Source of the DNA: Atlantibacter hermannii
GTDB lineage: Bacteria > Pseudomonadota > Gammaproteobacteria > Enterobacterales > Enterobacteriaceae
NCBI GenBank assembly: GCA_900635495.1
Contig: LR134136.1
Coordinates: 2,294,001 to 2,358,000, forward strand
Reading direction: 5' to 3'
DNA: 64,000 bases
The notes below the pieces were generated by a model, which did no database searches, was not told the origin of the DNA, and worked only from the letters and a program-made list of their open reading frames with translations. Both the position numbers and the translations under genes were made by a program. The first letter of the stretch is position 1. The number at the start of each line of letters is the position of its first letter. Below are positions 22,959 through 32,729 of this stretch, one piece after another.

Positions 22959-24712
22959 ACGGCGTTGCGTCGCTCCAGCCTGCGATACAGCGTGCTGCGT
23001 GAAATGCCCAGTTGACGGGCGGCCAGCGTCATATTGCCGTTGGCTTCACGCAGCGCCGCCAGCTCATCCGGCGGCGGCGCAGATGAAACGGTCGCCCGTT
23101 CGACGCGCAGGCCGGGGCAGACGATGCCGTCGGGGAGCGTCTCTTCATCAATCACATCGCCATCGTCGTGCAGCGCCAGCAGCACTTTCAGAAAACTCAG
23201 TAGTTGACGGACATTCCCCGGCCACGGCAGGCGGGAGAGGGTCGCCAGTAAACTTTCCGATAACGTAATGCGCCGCGTTGTGCCGCCCAGTTGCGCCCAG
23301 AGCGTCAGAATAAACGCGGCAAGATCGGCTTTTTCCCGTAACGGCGGCAGGCGCAGTTGAAATTCCTGAATGCGATACAGCAAGTCTTCCCGGAAGGTGC
23401 CTTCGGCCACGCATTGTTGCAGGTCGCGATGGGTGGCGCAGACCAGGGCAAAATTGACGTTATGACGGCCATTGCCCCCCAGCGGCGTAACGCATTTTTC
23501 CTGTAACACTCGTAACAGGCGGGTTTGCATCGCCAGAGGCATATCGCCGATCTCATCCAGGAACAGCACGCCGTTATTCGCTTCCCGCAGTTTCCCTTCG
23601 TAGCCTTTTGGATTCGCGCCGGTAAAAGCCCCTGGCACATAGCCGAACAGTTCCGATTCGATCAGGTTTTCCGGCACCGCCGCGCAGTTAATGGCGACAA
23701 ACGGACCATTGCGCCACTGGCTTTGCTGATGCAGGGCTCGGCATAAATGCTCTTTGCCGCTGCCCGTTTCGCCGGTGATGCACAGCGCGATCCCGGCGTT
23801 AAGCAGACGCAGCGCCTGGGGATGGACCGCTTCTTGTACCGGCGGAACGGTAACCCGCGCCGTTTGATGCGTTTGCTGGCGCGCCTGATAGCGGCGGTTA
23901 TTGCAGGCCTCTACCGGCGCGGCATGTTGGCCCGGACGATGGTTAAACAGCGATTGCCACGCCACATTGCCGATGCTTGCGGACGACAGGCCAAACTCCT
24001 GCATCGCCCGGCGGTTTGCGCCGATCAACACATCATCGTGAAAGGCCATCACCATTTCGTGGCTGGGGTCGTGCGGCGCGTAGAAACGTAGCAGCCAGCG
24101 GTCTTTGTTGAGCATGCTGCAGGCCCAGTCATGCTCGATATTAGATACCGCACGGCGGATTAACGTGACAGCGTCACGCCCCGGCTGACTGGCGGGGGTG
24201 GAAAGATCCAGCACCCCTGCGATGGTGCCCTCGGGATGATAAACCGGCGTGGCGGCGCAATATAAGCCCGCGTTATGGCTGAGATAATGCTGTTCGCCCG
24301 CCACTTCGCAGAAATCGCCTGTCGCCAGCGCCGTACCGATCGCGTTGGTGCCACGGGCGTTTTCACACCATAAACTGCCGGGTTGCAGGGCAAAGCGCTG
24401 GGCTTTATGGAGAAAATCAGGGTTGCCGAGCGTATCGAGCACCAGTCCACGCGCATCAGACATTACAATAATCGCCGGGCTGTTTTTTAATGCGGGTAAC
24501 AGGTTGAGGAGTTGCGGCTGTGCCTGATGCGAAATCCAGCGGTTTTGCTCACGGGCTGTGGTTAAGTCTGCAAGCGGCAGGACAGGGGCCGCCTGGTCGT
24601 CACGGCGCAAGCCGAGGCGCTCAGAACGTAGCCAGGAATCACTCACTATTCCCGGAAGCAGCTCGCGGGTAGCGCCAAGGTCGACATGATGTGATCCGAT
24701 TCTGCGTGGCAT
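22955..24712 (-). CDS. Sigma-54-dependent activator, AcoR-like
   Basis: A 585-residue enhancer-binding protein. The N-terminal third is a GAF-type sensor region, followed by the AAA+ domain with Walker A GETGSGKE, the sigma-54 contact loop GAFTGANPKGYEGK and Walker B GVLFLDEIGD, and a Fis-type helix-turn-helix at the end (AARQLGISRSTLYRRLERR). I chose ATG 24712 because GAGAGGA precedes it; the longer in-frame reading to 24883 enters the enhancer region. It is divergent from exaC, whose promoter is a clear -24/-12 site, so it is almost certainly its activator, responding to acetaldehyde, ethanol or acetoin. Confidence 0.9.
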   Translation of the reverse strand: MPRRIGSHHVDLGATRELLPGIVSDSWLRSERLGLRRDDQAAPVLPLADLTTAREQNRWISHQAQPQLLNLLPALKNSPAIIVMSDARGLVLDTLGNPDFLHKAQRFALQPGSLWCENARGTNAIGTALATGDFCEVAGEQHYLSHNAGLYCAATPVYHPEGTIAGVLDLSTPASQPGRDAVTLIRRAVSNIEHDWACSMLNKDRWLLRFYAPHDPSHEMVMAFHDDVLIGANRRAMQEFGLSSASIGNVAWQSLFNHRPGQHAAPVEACNNRRYQARQQTHQTARVTVPPVQEAVHPQALRLLNAGIALCITGETGSGKEHLCRALHQQSQWRNGPFVAINCAAVPENLIESELFGYVPGAFTGANPKGYEGKLREANNGVLFLDEIGDMPLAMQTRLLRVLQEKCVTPLGGNGRHNVNFALVCATHRDLQQCVAEGTFREDLLYRIQEFQLRLPPLREKADLAAFILTLWAQLGGTTRRITLSESLLATLSRLPWPGNVRQLLSFLKVLLALHDDGDVIDEETLPDGIVCPGLRVERATVSSAPPPDELAALREANGNMTLAARQLGISRSTLYRRLERRNAV

Positions 24713-24723
24713 TATCCTCTCCG

Positions 24724-24815
24724 TGTCGCGTGTGTTGCATATATGTAGCATCAAAGTGTCGCATCTGTTGCGATGTGCGACACAGTTCCGGGACATCGTG
24801 CGACAACCTGCGACA
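24724..24815. promoter_or_regulatory. Enhancer array of TGCGACA/TGTCGCA repeats
   Basis: The heptamer TGTCGCA or its complement TGCGACA occurs at 24757-24763, 24776-24782, 24799-24805 and 24809-24815, with a variant TGTCGCG at 24724-24730. GTGTCGCA (24756-24763) and TGCGACAC (24776-24783) form an inverted pair with a 12-base spacer. The array lies 65-155 bases upstream of the sigma-54 promoter, the usual place for activator binding. Confidence 0.65.
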
Positions 24816-24877
24816 TATGCCTTCCTATTCCACTGATTATAAATAAATAATTTTTTCGACCCCGGCGACAGCAATGT

Positions 24878-24893
24878 TGGCATAAGAACTGCT
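24878..24893 (+). promoter_or_regulatory. Sigma-54 promoter of exaC
   Basis: TGGCAT (GG at 24879-24880) and CTGCTT (GC at 24891-24892) give the exact GG-N10-GC spacing of a -24/-12 promoter, predicting a start near 24904. The divergent gene encodes a sigma-54 activator, which supports the call. Confidence 0.75.
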
Positions 24894-24941
24894 TATTAAG
24901 ACAGGCCTTACCCTACAACACGATAATCAGAGGACATGACA

Positions 24942-26462
24942 ATGAAATATGCCCACCCGGACCAGCCAGGCGCAAAAGTCACCTTCCGTGAGCGTTATGG
25001 CAACTATATTGGCGGCGAGTTTGTTGAGCCGGTCGCTGGCAAATACTTCTCTGACACCACCCCGGTAACCGGGAAAGTGGTGGCGGAGTTCCCGCGCTCC
25101 GACGCGCAGGATATTGAGCGCGCGCTTGATGCCGCCCATGCCGCCGCTGACGCGTGGGGTAAAACCAGCGTTCAGGCGCGTTCAAACGTGTTGCTGGCGA
25201 TTGCCGATCGGATTGAAGCCAATCTTGAGAAACTGGCGCTCACCGAGACCTGGGACAACGGTAAACCGATTCGTGAAACCTTAGGGGCAGACTTGCCGCT
25301 GGCGGCGGATCATTTCCGCTACTTCGCGGGCTGTATCCGCGCTCAGGAAGGGACTGCCGCAGAAATCGATAACACCACCGTGGCATACCATATTTACGAA
25401 CCGCTGGGCGTGGTGGGGCAAATTATTCCCTGGAACTTCCCGATCCTGATGGCCGCATGGAAACTGGCGCCAGCCCTGGCCGCCGGGAACTGCGTGGTGC
25501 TTAAGCCTGCGGAACAGACGCCGCTGAGCATTTGCGTGCTGATGGAAACCATTGGGGATTTGTTGCCGCCGGGCGTGGTTAACGTGGTGCATGGTTTTGG
25601 CGAGGAAGCGGGCGAAGCGCTGGCGCGCAGTAAACGCATTGAGAAAATCGCCTTTACCGGCTCGACGCCAGTTGGCCGCCATATTCTGTCATGCGCCGCA
25701 GAAAATATTATTCCCAGCACTGTCGAACTGGGCGGTAAATCCCCGAACATCTACTTTGAAGACGTGATGCACGGCGACCAGGACTTCATCGATAAAGCGG
25801 TGGAAGGGGTGGTGCTGGGCTTCTTCAACCAGGGTGAAGTGTGTACCTGTCCGTCGCGTGCGCTGATTCAGGAGTCAATTTATCCGCAGTTTATCGAAAA
25901 AGTGCTCGCCAAAATGGAAAGCATCCGTAAAGGCGACCCGTTTGATACCGACACCATGATCGGCGCTCAGGCGTCAGAAGAGCAGTTCGATAAAATCCTG
26001 TCGTACATCAACATTGCCCGTGAAGAGGGCGGCGAGATCCTGGTGGGCGGTGCGCACGTCGAACATGAAGACGCGCTGGGCAGCGGGTATTACATCCAGC
26101 CGACCCTGATTAAGGGCAACAACCAGATGCGCAGTTTCCAGGAAGAGATCTTCGGCCCGGTCATCGGTATTACCACCTTTAAAGACGAAGCAGAAGCCAT
26201 CGCGCTGGCGAACGACACGCAGTTTGGCCTCGGAGCAGGTGTCTGGACACGGGATATAAACCGCGCCTGGCGTATGGGCCGCGCTATCAAGGCCGGTCGC
26301 GTCTGGACTAACTGCTATCACCTGTATCCGGCGCACGCGGCGTTCGGCGGCTATAAGAATTCAGGTATTGGCCGCGAGACCCACAAAATGGCGCTCAACA
26401 GCTACCAGCAGGTGAAAAACATCCTGGTCAGTTTTGACAGCAAACCGTTAGGGCTTTACTAA
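24942..26462 (+). CDS. exaC: Acetaldehyde dehydrogenase ExaC/AcoD type
   Basis: A 506-residue NAD-dependent aldehyde dehydrogenase that oxidises acetaldehyde (from ethanol or acetoin) to acetate. It has the family segments IIPWNFPILMAAWKLAPALA, the glutamate motif TVELGGKSPNI and the catalytic cysteine in FFNQGEVCTCPSR. The N-terminus MKYAHPDQPG matches AcoD/ExaC relatives. I chose ATG 24942 over 24936 because the AGAGGA ribosome site is then seven bases away. Expression should depend on sigma-54 and the divergent activator. Confidence 0.93.
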   Translation: MKYAHPDQPGAKVTFRERYGNYIGGEFVEPVAGKYFSDTTPVTGKVVAEFPRSDAQDIERALDAAHAAADAWGKTSVQARSNVLLAIADRIEANLEKLALTETWDNGKPIRETLGADLPLAADHFRYFAGCIRAQEGTAAEIDNTTVAYHIYEPLGVVGQIIPWNFPILMAAWKLAPALAAGNCVVLKPAEQTPLSICVLMETIGDLLPPGVVNVVHGFGEEAGEALARSKRIEKIAFTGSTPVGRHILSCAAENIIPSTVELGGKSPNIYFEDVMHGDQDFIDKAVEGVVLGFFNQGEVCTCPSRALIQESIYPQFIEKVLAKMESIRKGDPFDTDTMIGAQASEEQFDKILSYINIAREEGGEILVGGAHVEHEDALGSGYYIQPTLIKGNNQMRSFQEEIFGPVIGITTFKDEAEAIALANDTQFGLGAGVWTRDINRAWRMGRAIKAGRVWTNCYHLYPAHAAFGGYKNSGIGRETHKMALNSYQQVKNILVSFDSKPLGLY

Positions 26463-26470
26463 GGAGTTGT

Positions 26471-26498
26471 GGTGCGCAGGTTGGCCTGCGCACCTCTT
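26471..26498. terminator. Strong terminator between exaC and ascG
   Basis: GGTGCGCAGG and CCTGCGCACC form a perfect 10-bp stem with a TTGG loop, followed by TCTTTT on the plus strand. It serves exaC and probably also convergent ascG. Confidence 0.8.
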
Positions 26499-27512
26499 TT
26501 AACGGTGCGGGCCGTCCTGCACCGAATCCCGCAGCACCAGGCGTGACGAAAACAGACTTTTCGACGACAAATACCCGCCATCCAGCATTGATATCAGCCG
26601 TTCAATCACTTCATTGATCATGTCACTTACCGGATCCTTAATACTCGTCAGCGCAGGCTGCAGGAAGGAGGCGGTGGGAATATTATCAAAGCCGATAAGC
26701 GAGACGTCGGCAGGCACCCGCAGCCCGGACGCATTCAGGGTTTTCATGGCGCCGACAGCCATATCGTCATTGCTGGCCACCAGCGCGCTAAACGAGATAT
26801 CCCCGGCGAGCAACCCGGCGGTGGCCTGAGCGCCGCTTTCCGGGGTCCACTTACCAAAAGCGATAAGCGCGTCGCGCACCGGCAAGCCGCTGGCGGTAAG
26901 GGCCGCTTTATAGCCCGCCAGGCGGTCAAGCGCGGTGGGTGAGTCCATCGAGCCGGTGATAAACGCGATATCCCGATGCCCGCGCTCGATCAAATGTCGG
27001 GTCGCCGTAAAACTGGCACCGTGGTGATCGCAGCAGATGCAGTGGCTCTGGTTTTTACGCAGCTTACGGTTCATCACCATAATCGGCTGCTTATGTTTCT
27101 CAACCAGCGCATCCATCTCATCCACGCTCATAAAACGCGGGTAGATAATCACCGCATCGCAGCGCAGATCCAGCAGAAAATCGATGGCGGCTTTTTCCTC
27201 TTCGGCGCTGTGTTTACCGTCCACCAGAATTAACTGGCGGCCATTGGCTTCAAGTTTTTTCGCCGCCTGAGAAAGCAATTCGCTGAAGTAACTGCCCGCG
27301 TACAGAGTGTTAGTCACCACCAGGCCGATACACTGGGATTTACTGGTCGCCAGATTACGCGCCAACAGGTTAGGGCGGTAGCCAGTTTCTTCAATGGCTT
27401 TGTACACCAGCTCTTTGGTTTCATCGCTGGTATAGCCCTTGCCGGAAAGCACCCGGGACACCGTTGCCTTTGATACGCCAGCTCTTTTTGCCACTTCCTG
27501 CATTGTCGACAT
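26499..27512 (-). CDS. ascG: LacI-family repressor AscG
   Basis: A 337-residue LacI/GalR repressor. The DNA-binding domain starts MSTMQEVAKRAGVSKATVSRVL (helix-turn-helix), the hinge includes YRPNLLARNLA, and the sugar-binding domain contains VVTNTLYAGSYFSELL and LIGFDNIPTASFLQPALTS. It matches E. coli AscG, which represses the asc beta-glucoside operon in the absence of arbutin, salicin or cellobiose-type inducers. It is divergent from ascF. In E. coli K-12 ascG is disrupted by an insertion; here it is intact. Confidence 0.93.
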   Translation of the reverse strand: MSTMQEVAKRAGVSKATVSRVLSGKGYTSDETKELVYKAIEETGYRPNLLARNLATSKSQCIGLVVTNTLYAGSYFSELLSQAAKKLEANGRQLILVDGKHSAEEEKAAIDFLLDLRCDAVIIYPRFMSVDEMDALVEKHKQPIMVMNRKLRKNQSHCICCDHHGASFTATRHLIERGHRDIAFITGSMDSPTALDRLAGYKAALTASGLPVRDALIAFGKWTPESGAQATAGLLAGDISFSALVASNDDMAVGAMKTLNASGLRVPADVSLIGFDNIPTASFLQPALTSIKDPVSDMINEVIERLISMLDGGYLSSKSLFSSRLVLRDSVQDGPHR

Positions 27513-27845
27513 GGATCATTCCCGCACGCTGAATTCATGGATCATTCTACACAGTTTTACGTCAATGGCAGCGGCCGTTTTCGCCCGCCATGGGGTAACT
27601 GTTGCGGTTAATGGCGATCTGAATTACAGATTGAGGATCGATTTTAATTTTGTGTTGAAAACCAGCCTTATTTTAACCAACCTTATGTGGAACCGGTTAC
27701 CTATGTTGTTTCTTATGAAACGGCGCTTCGTGCAGTAATTGTCTAACCCTATGAAAGTAATGGCCTAACCGACATAAACGCCGTGATTTGCCGGCCAGCA
27801 AACACGACGAAAACATCACGGCAGGGCATTACGCGAGAATCAGTC
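27513..27845. promoter_or_regulatory. ascG/ascFB divergent control region with operator-like palindromes
   Basis: This 333-base gap holds AACCGGTT at 27691-27698, the core of LacI-family operators including the reported AscG site. Ten bases further is GTTTC-TTAT-GAAAC at 27708-27721. I could not place -35 and -10 boxes with confidence and see no clear CRP site. Confidence 0.5.
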
Positions 27846-29304
27846 ATGTCAAAAAATTATGCAGCAGTATCCCGCTCGATAGTGGATGCCATTGGCGGCG
27901 CGGATAATATCGCGTCGGTGACGCACTGCATGACCCGCCTGCGTTTCGTGCTGAAAGATGACAGCGCGGCGGACATCGCGAAACTGAAAAACATCAGCGG
28001 CGTGCTGGGCGTGGTTAACAACGATACCCAGTGCCAGGTGATTATCGGCAACACCGTTTCACAGGCCTATGCAGAGGTGCTGAAATTGTTACCGGAAGGC
28101 GCGGTTGCCGAAAAAGCGCTGCCCCAGAAAAATAAAATTACCCTGCGGCGTATTGGCGCGGGCATTCTGGATGCGCTGATCGGCACCATGTCGCCGTTAA
28201 TCCCGGCGATTATCGGCGGGTCAATGCTCAAGTTGCTGGCGATGATCCTCGATATGACCGGCGTCTTTGAGAAAGGCTCCTCGACGCTGATTATTCTCAA
28301 CACCATCGGCGACGGCGCATTCTTCTTCCTGCCTGTGATGGTGGCCGCGTCGGCGGCGCTGAAATTCAAAACCAATATGTCGCTGGCGATTGCTATCGCG
28401 GGCGTGCTGGTTCACCCCAGCTTTATTGACCTGATGGCGAAAGCCGCTCAGGGGCAACACGTTGAATTTATGGGCATGACGGTAACGGCGGTGAAATACA
28501 CCTACACCGTGATCCCGGCGCTGTGCATGACCTGGATCCTGTCGTATATCGAACGCTGGGTTGACCGCATTACCCCGGCGGTGACCAAAAACTTCCTTAA
28601 ACCAATGCTGATTGTGATGATTGCTGCCCCCATCGCGATCATGTTTATCGGCCCGCTGGGTATCTGGATCGGCAGCGGCATTTCTAAAGTGGTTTACACC
28701 ATTCACAGCCATCTGGGCTGGCTGTCGGTCGCCATTATGGGCGCGATTTGGCCGCTGCTGGTGATGACTGGCATGCACCGGGTGTTTACCCCGACCATCA
28801 TTCAGACCATTGCGGAAACCGGTAAAGAGGGCATGGTGATGCCGTCGGAAATCGGTGCGAATTTGTCGCTCGGCGGTTCGTCGCTGGCGGTGGCGTGGCG
28901 CACTAAAAACCCGGAATTGCGCCAGACGGCGCTTGCCGCGGCGGCATCGGCCATCGTGGCGGGCATCTCCGAACCGGCGCTATATGGTGTCGCACTGCGC
29001 CTGAAACGCCCGTTGATTGCCTGTCTCATCACCGGTTTTATCTGCGGCGCAGTCGCGGGCATCGGCGGGTTAGCCAGCCATTCCATGGCGTCTCCAGGGC
29101 TGTTTACCAGCGTTCAGTTCTTCGACCCGACGAACCCCATGAGCATTGCCTGGGTAGTGGGGGGTGATGATCCTGTCTGTGGTGATCTCGTTCTTCGTCA
29201 CGCTGCTGTTGGGCTTTGAGGACATTCCCGTGGAAAAGCCCGTCGCACCCGAACGCCCGGCCCCGGCGGACCCGCAGGTCGAACAGGCAGTAAAAGTTAA
29301 TTAA
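27846..29304 (+). pseudogene. ascF: PTS beta-glucoside EIIBC AscF, frameshifted near C-terminus
   Basis: AscF imports and phosphorylates arbutin, salicin and cellobiose-type glucosides. The EIIB domain has its phosphocysteine at Cys28 (THCMTRLRFV); the EIIC domain follows with IGAGILDALIGTMSPLIPAIIGG and GISEPALYGVALRLKRP. At 29159-29164 six G are present where five restore the reading WVVGVMILSVVISFF and then LLLGFEDIPVEKP, ending at 29304 (about 485 residues). As read the last 48 residues are lost, including the final membrane segment. There is no EIIA domain; Crr should supply phosphate. Confidence 0.9.
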
Positions 29305-29322
29305 TTCAAGGAGTGGTGCTTC

Positions 29323-30753
29323 ATGTCAGTTTCACAATTTCCGGACGGTTTTTTATGGGGCGGCGCACTGGCCGCCAACCAGGCGGAAGGCGCTTACCTT
29401 GAAGGCGGTAAGGGATTAACCACCGTGGATATGATCCCCCACGGTAGCCATCGGATGGCGGTAAAACTGGGACTCGAACCGCGCTTTACCCTGCGCGATG
29501 ACGAGTTCTATCCCAGTCATGACGCGATCGATTTTTATCATCGTTATAAAGAAGATATCGCCCTGATGGCGGAAATGGGTTTTACGGTCTTTCGCACTTC
29601 CATCGCCTGGAGCCGTATCTACCCGCAGGGCGACGAACTCACGCCTAACGCCGAAGGGATAGCGTTTTATCGTGATGTGTTTAACGAGTGCAAAAAATAC
29701 GGCATCGAACCGCTGGTTACCTTATGCCATTTCGATGTGCCGATGCATCTGGTGCGGGAACATGGCTCATGGCGCAACCGCAAGATGATCGAATTCTTCA
29801 CCCGTTACGCCCGTACCTGTTTTGAGGCGTTTGACGGGCTGGTGAAATACTGGCTCACGTTCAACGAAATCAACATCCTGCTGCACAGCCCCTTTTCCGG
29901 CGCAGGGCTGGTGTTCGATGAGCAGGACAACAAAGAGCAGGTGAAGTACCAGGCCGCGCACCACGAGCTGGTGGCCAGCGCGCTGGCGACAAAAATTGCC
30001 CATGAGGTCAATCCGGCGAACCAGGTGGGATGCATGCTGGCGGGCGGCAATTTCTATCCGTGGTCATGCAAGCCGGAAGACGTGTGGGCCGCGCTGGAAA
30101 AAGATCGCGAAAACCTGTTCTTTATCGACGTGCAGGCGCGCGGGGCCTATCCGTCCTATGCGGCGCGCCTGTTCCGGGAGAAGGGCATCAGCATTGTCAG
30201 CGAGCCGGGTGACAGCGAGATCCTGAAAAACACCGTTGATTTTGTGTCGTTTAGCTATTACGCCTCGCGTTGCGCGTCAGCCGACATGAACGAGGGCAAC
30301 AGCAGCGCGGCGAACGTCGTGAAATCCCTGAAAAACCCTTATATCCAGGCCAGCGAATGGGGATGGGGCATCGATCCGTTAGGGCTGCGCATCACCATGA
30401 ACATGATGTACGACCGCTACCAGAAGCCGCTGTTCCTGGTGGAAAACGGCCTTGGCGCGAAAGACACCGTTAATGACCAGGGTGAAATCGAGGACGATTA
30501 CCGCATCAGTTATCTGCGCGAGCATATCAAAGCCATGGGCGAGGCGATTGCCGACGGGATCCCGGTGATGGGTTATACCACCTGGGGTTGTATCGATCTG
30601 GTTTCGGCGTCTACCGGCGAGATGAGCAAGCGTTATGGATTTGTCTACGTTGACCGGGACGACAGCGGTGCAGGTACGCTGGCCCGCACTCGCAAAAAAT
30701 CGTTTTACTGGTATACGAAAGTCATATCCAGTAATGGCGCGGACTTAGACTGA
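29323..30753 (+). CDS. ascB: 6-phospho-beta-glucosidase AscB
   Basis: A 476-residue family GH1 enzyme that hydrolyses phosphorylated beta-glucosides delivered by AscF to glucose-6-phosphate and aglycone. The acid/base glutamate is in TFNEINILLHSPF and the nucleophile in FLVENGLGAKD. The N-terminus FPDGFLWGGALAANQAEGA is typical. It lies 18 bases after ascF with an AAGGAG ribosome site, so the two are one operon. Confidence 0.95.
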   Translation: MSVSQFPDGFLWGGALAANQAEGAYLEGGKGLTTVDMIPHGSHRMAVKLGLEPRFTLRDDEFYPSHDAIDFYHRYKEDIALMAEMGFTVFRTSIAWSRIYPQGDELTPNAEGIAFYRDVFNECKKYGIEPLVTLCHFDVPMHLVREHGSWRNRKMIEFFTRYARTCFEAFDGLVKYWLTFNEINILLHSPFSGAGLVFDEQDNKEQVKYQAAHHELVASALATKIAHEVNPANQVGCMLAGGNFYPWSCKPEDVWAALEKDRENLFFIDVQARGAYPSYAARLFREKGISIVSEPGDSEILKNTVDFVSFSYYASRCASADMNEGNSSAANVVKSLKNPYIQASEWGWGIDPLGLRITMNMMYDRYQKPLFLVENGLGAKDTVNDQGEIEDDYRISYLREHIKAMGEAIADGIPVMGYTTWGCIDLVSASTGEMSKRYGFVYVDRDDSGAGTLARTRKKSFYWYTKVISSNGADLD

Positions 30754-30813
30754 CCCGCCCCGTCGGGCACGCGGATGTCGCGTTCCCGGCGGTCGATTGC
30801 CGCGCTGTGATGT

Positions 30814-30835
30814 CCGCATGATGCGGCTTTTATTC
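30814..30835 (+). terminator. Terminator after ascB
   Basis: CCGCA-TGA-TGCGG followed by CTTTTATT, about 60 bases after ascB. The stem is short but GC-rich. Confidence 0.5.
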
Positions 30836-30938
30836 TCACTTCCTGTTCCTCCGCCCGTACTGAATCCTTTCCGAATTATCAACATTTCCTATGAAAGTGT
30901 GCGTTGCCTCGCAGCAATGGGATTTTTGCTGGTCGTTT

Positions 30939-30990
30939 TGCGACCATGATCACTTGACCAGTCAGGTAGACAAGTCCTACTTTGAATACA
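30939..30990 (+). promoter_or_regulatory. Promoter of the uncharacterised PTS operon: CRP-like site plus GntR-type operator
   Basis: TGCGA-CCATGA-TCACT at 30939-30954 keeps eight of ten CRP core bases. A -35-like TTGACC begins at 30954 and a weak -10 TACTTT lies at 30978-30983. Between them ACTTG-N14-CAAGT (30952-30975) encloses TGAC-CA-GTCA (30955-30964), a typical GntR/HutC-style palindrome overlapping the -35 box. The last gene of the operon encodes a GntR/UTRA regulator, so catabolite activation plus specific repression is likely. Confidence 0.5.
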
Positions 30991-31018
30991 CCAACCGACT
31001 GAAAATAAGGCGTATCGT

Positions 31019-31989
31019 ATGGGGTTTATCCGCACACTCACCGGTGACATCGCACCGCAGCAGCTCGGCGTCACGTACAGCCACGATCATCTGTATTGCA
31101 TTCCGCCGTACTGGCAGGAGCGTAATGAAGAGGATTTGTTGCTTGATGATAAAGCCGCTTCTGAACGCGAACTGGCAGACTTTCGCGCCGCAGGCGGACA
31201 GTCAATCTACGACGCGACGGCACCGGATTATGGCCGCCATGTAGAGGTGGTCGCCGAGATTGCCACCCGTCAGGGGGTGCAAATTATCGCCACCGCCGGG
31301 TTTAACAAAGGCTTTCTGTGGAGCTCAAAACGCCCGGGCACCGACCAGTCTTTTGCCGAATGGATTGCCAATACCTCCATCGATGCGCTGGTGGAACACG
31401 TCAGCAAAGAAGTGACCGACGGAATCGACGGCACGTCGTACCGCGCTGGTATGGTGAAATGCGGCACCGGCTACAACGCCATTTCACCGCTGGAGCGCAA
31501 AACCATGGAAGTGGTGGTGCGCGCCCAACAGGCGACAAACGCGCCGATGCACAGCCATACGGAAATGGGCACGATGGCCCTGGAGCAGGCCGCGATTTTA
31601 AACAACTGGGCCTTGATTTGTCCCGCATTTGCTTTGCGCATATGGATCGAAATCCCGATCCGTGGCTACACCGTCAACTTGCCAACACCGGGGCATTTAT
31701 CTCGTTTGACGGTATCAGCCGGATCAAATATTTCCCCGAGCATGTCCGCACCGAAGCCATTCTGGCGCTGTGCAAAAAGGGGTACCAAAAACAGATCCTG
31801 ATCGGCGGTGATTTCGCCCGTAAAAGCATGAGCGCCCACTATGGAAAAGGCGGGCTGGGATTGAAGTTTATCCTGGCGGACTGGCGCCCAAGGTTTCTTG
31901 AAGAAGCGCGGGAAGCGGGTTTTGACGGCGAAGCGTTATTACATGATTTCTTCGTCGAAAACCCGGCGCGCTACTTCAGCTTCGGCTAA
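31019..31989 (+). pseudogene. Phosphotriesterase-family hydrolase, frameshifted
   Basis: A metal-dependent hydrolase of the phosphotriesterase homology (Php/YhfV) group, about 322 residues. The N-terminal metal motif is VTYSHDHLYCIPPYW; GMVKCGTGYNAISPLE includes the region of the bridging residue, and HSHTEMGTMAL carries further ligands. At 31600-31602 three A are present where four restore AILKQLGLDLSRICFAHMD, after which the second frame runs to RYFSFG. Some enzymes of this family open phosphorylated sugar lactones. Being first in a PTS operon, it is a candidate for that role on a phosphorylated import product. Confidence 0.78.
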
Positions 31990-31997
31990 GGCGGCCT

Positions 31998-32729
31998 ATG
32001 AAACTGCACCAACTGAACGAACAACAAGCGAGGGCGGCCCTGCCCAGGGCCAGAATCGCGCTGCTGCCTTTAGGGGCCGTGGAGCCGCATGGCGATCATC
32101 TGCCGCTGGATACCGACAATTTGCTGGCTGAACGCTTTTGCGAACGGCTGGACAGCGCGCTGGGTGATGACGCGATAACGCTGCCGGTGTTGTCATACAG
32201 CCAGGTGTGGTCGCTGCGCGGCCACGCTGGCGCGATTGATATCGGCAATGCGCTGCTGGGTGAGTTACTGATGAGCCTGGCTCGCAATATGGCCGGTTAC
32301 GGTATTCGCACCACGGCGGTGATAAACGCGCATTACGGCAATTTCGACGCAATAAAATCAGCGGCCCGTCAGCTCCGTGAAGAGGGCATTACGCTGCTGA
32401 GTTACAGCTGGGCAGGAATGGACTGCTGCGTGGCGAAACTGCGGCAGTCAGCGGTGGCGTATCCGGGCTACATGCATGCCGACGAAATCGAAACTTCGCT
32501 GATGCTGGCGCTGGCACCGGAGACTGTGGATATGGCCCAGGCGAAGGCGCATTACCCGGATTTCCCGGAGGACTTTCGCTATCGTCCGGTGCCCTGGACC
32601 GCGTTTTCAGACTACTCGGTGCTGGGCGATCCCCGCTGTGCCAGTGCGGAGAAAGGCCACGCTTTTGTTCAACAGGCGCTGGAAACCACGCTGGCGTCCA
32701 TTACCCGCATCATCAGGGAGACGCCATGA
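31998..32729 (+). CDS. Creatininase-family hydrolase
   Basis: A 243-residue creatininase/creatinine amidohydrolase-family protein. The metal-binding motifs are visible: LLPLGAVEPHGDHLPLDTDN (residues about 22-41), then VINAHYGNFDAIKSAA and GYMHADEIETSLMLAL. Family members hydrolyse cyclic or linear amides and some carbohydrate-like rings. It starts eight bases after the phosphotriesterase-like gene and overlaps the EIIA gene as ATGA, so it is firmly part of the operon. Creatinine itself is an unlikely substrate in a PTS operon. The real substrate is unknown. Confidence 0.85.
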   Translation: MKLHQLNEQQARAALPRARIALLPLGAVEPHGDHLPLDTDNLLAERFCERLDSALGDDAITLPVLSYSQVWSLRGHAGAIDIGNALLGELLMSLARNMAGYGIRTTAVINAHYGNFDAIKSAARQLREEGITLLSYSWAGMDCCVAKLRQSAVAYPGYMHADEIETSLMLALAPETVDMAQAKAHYPDFPEDFRYRPVPWTAFSDYSVLGDPRCASAEKGHAFVQQALETTLASITRIIRETP

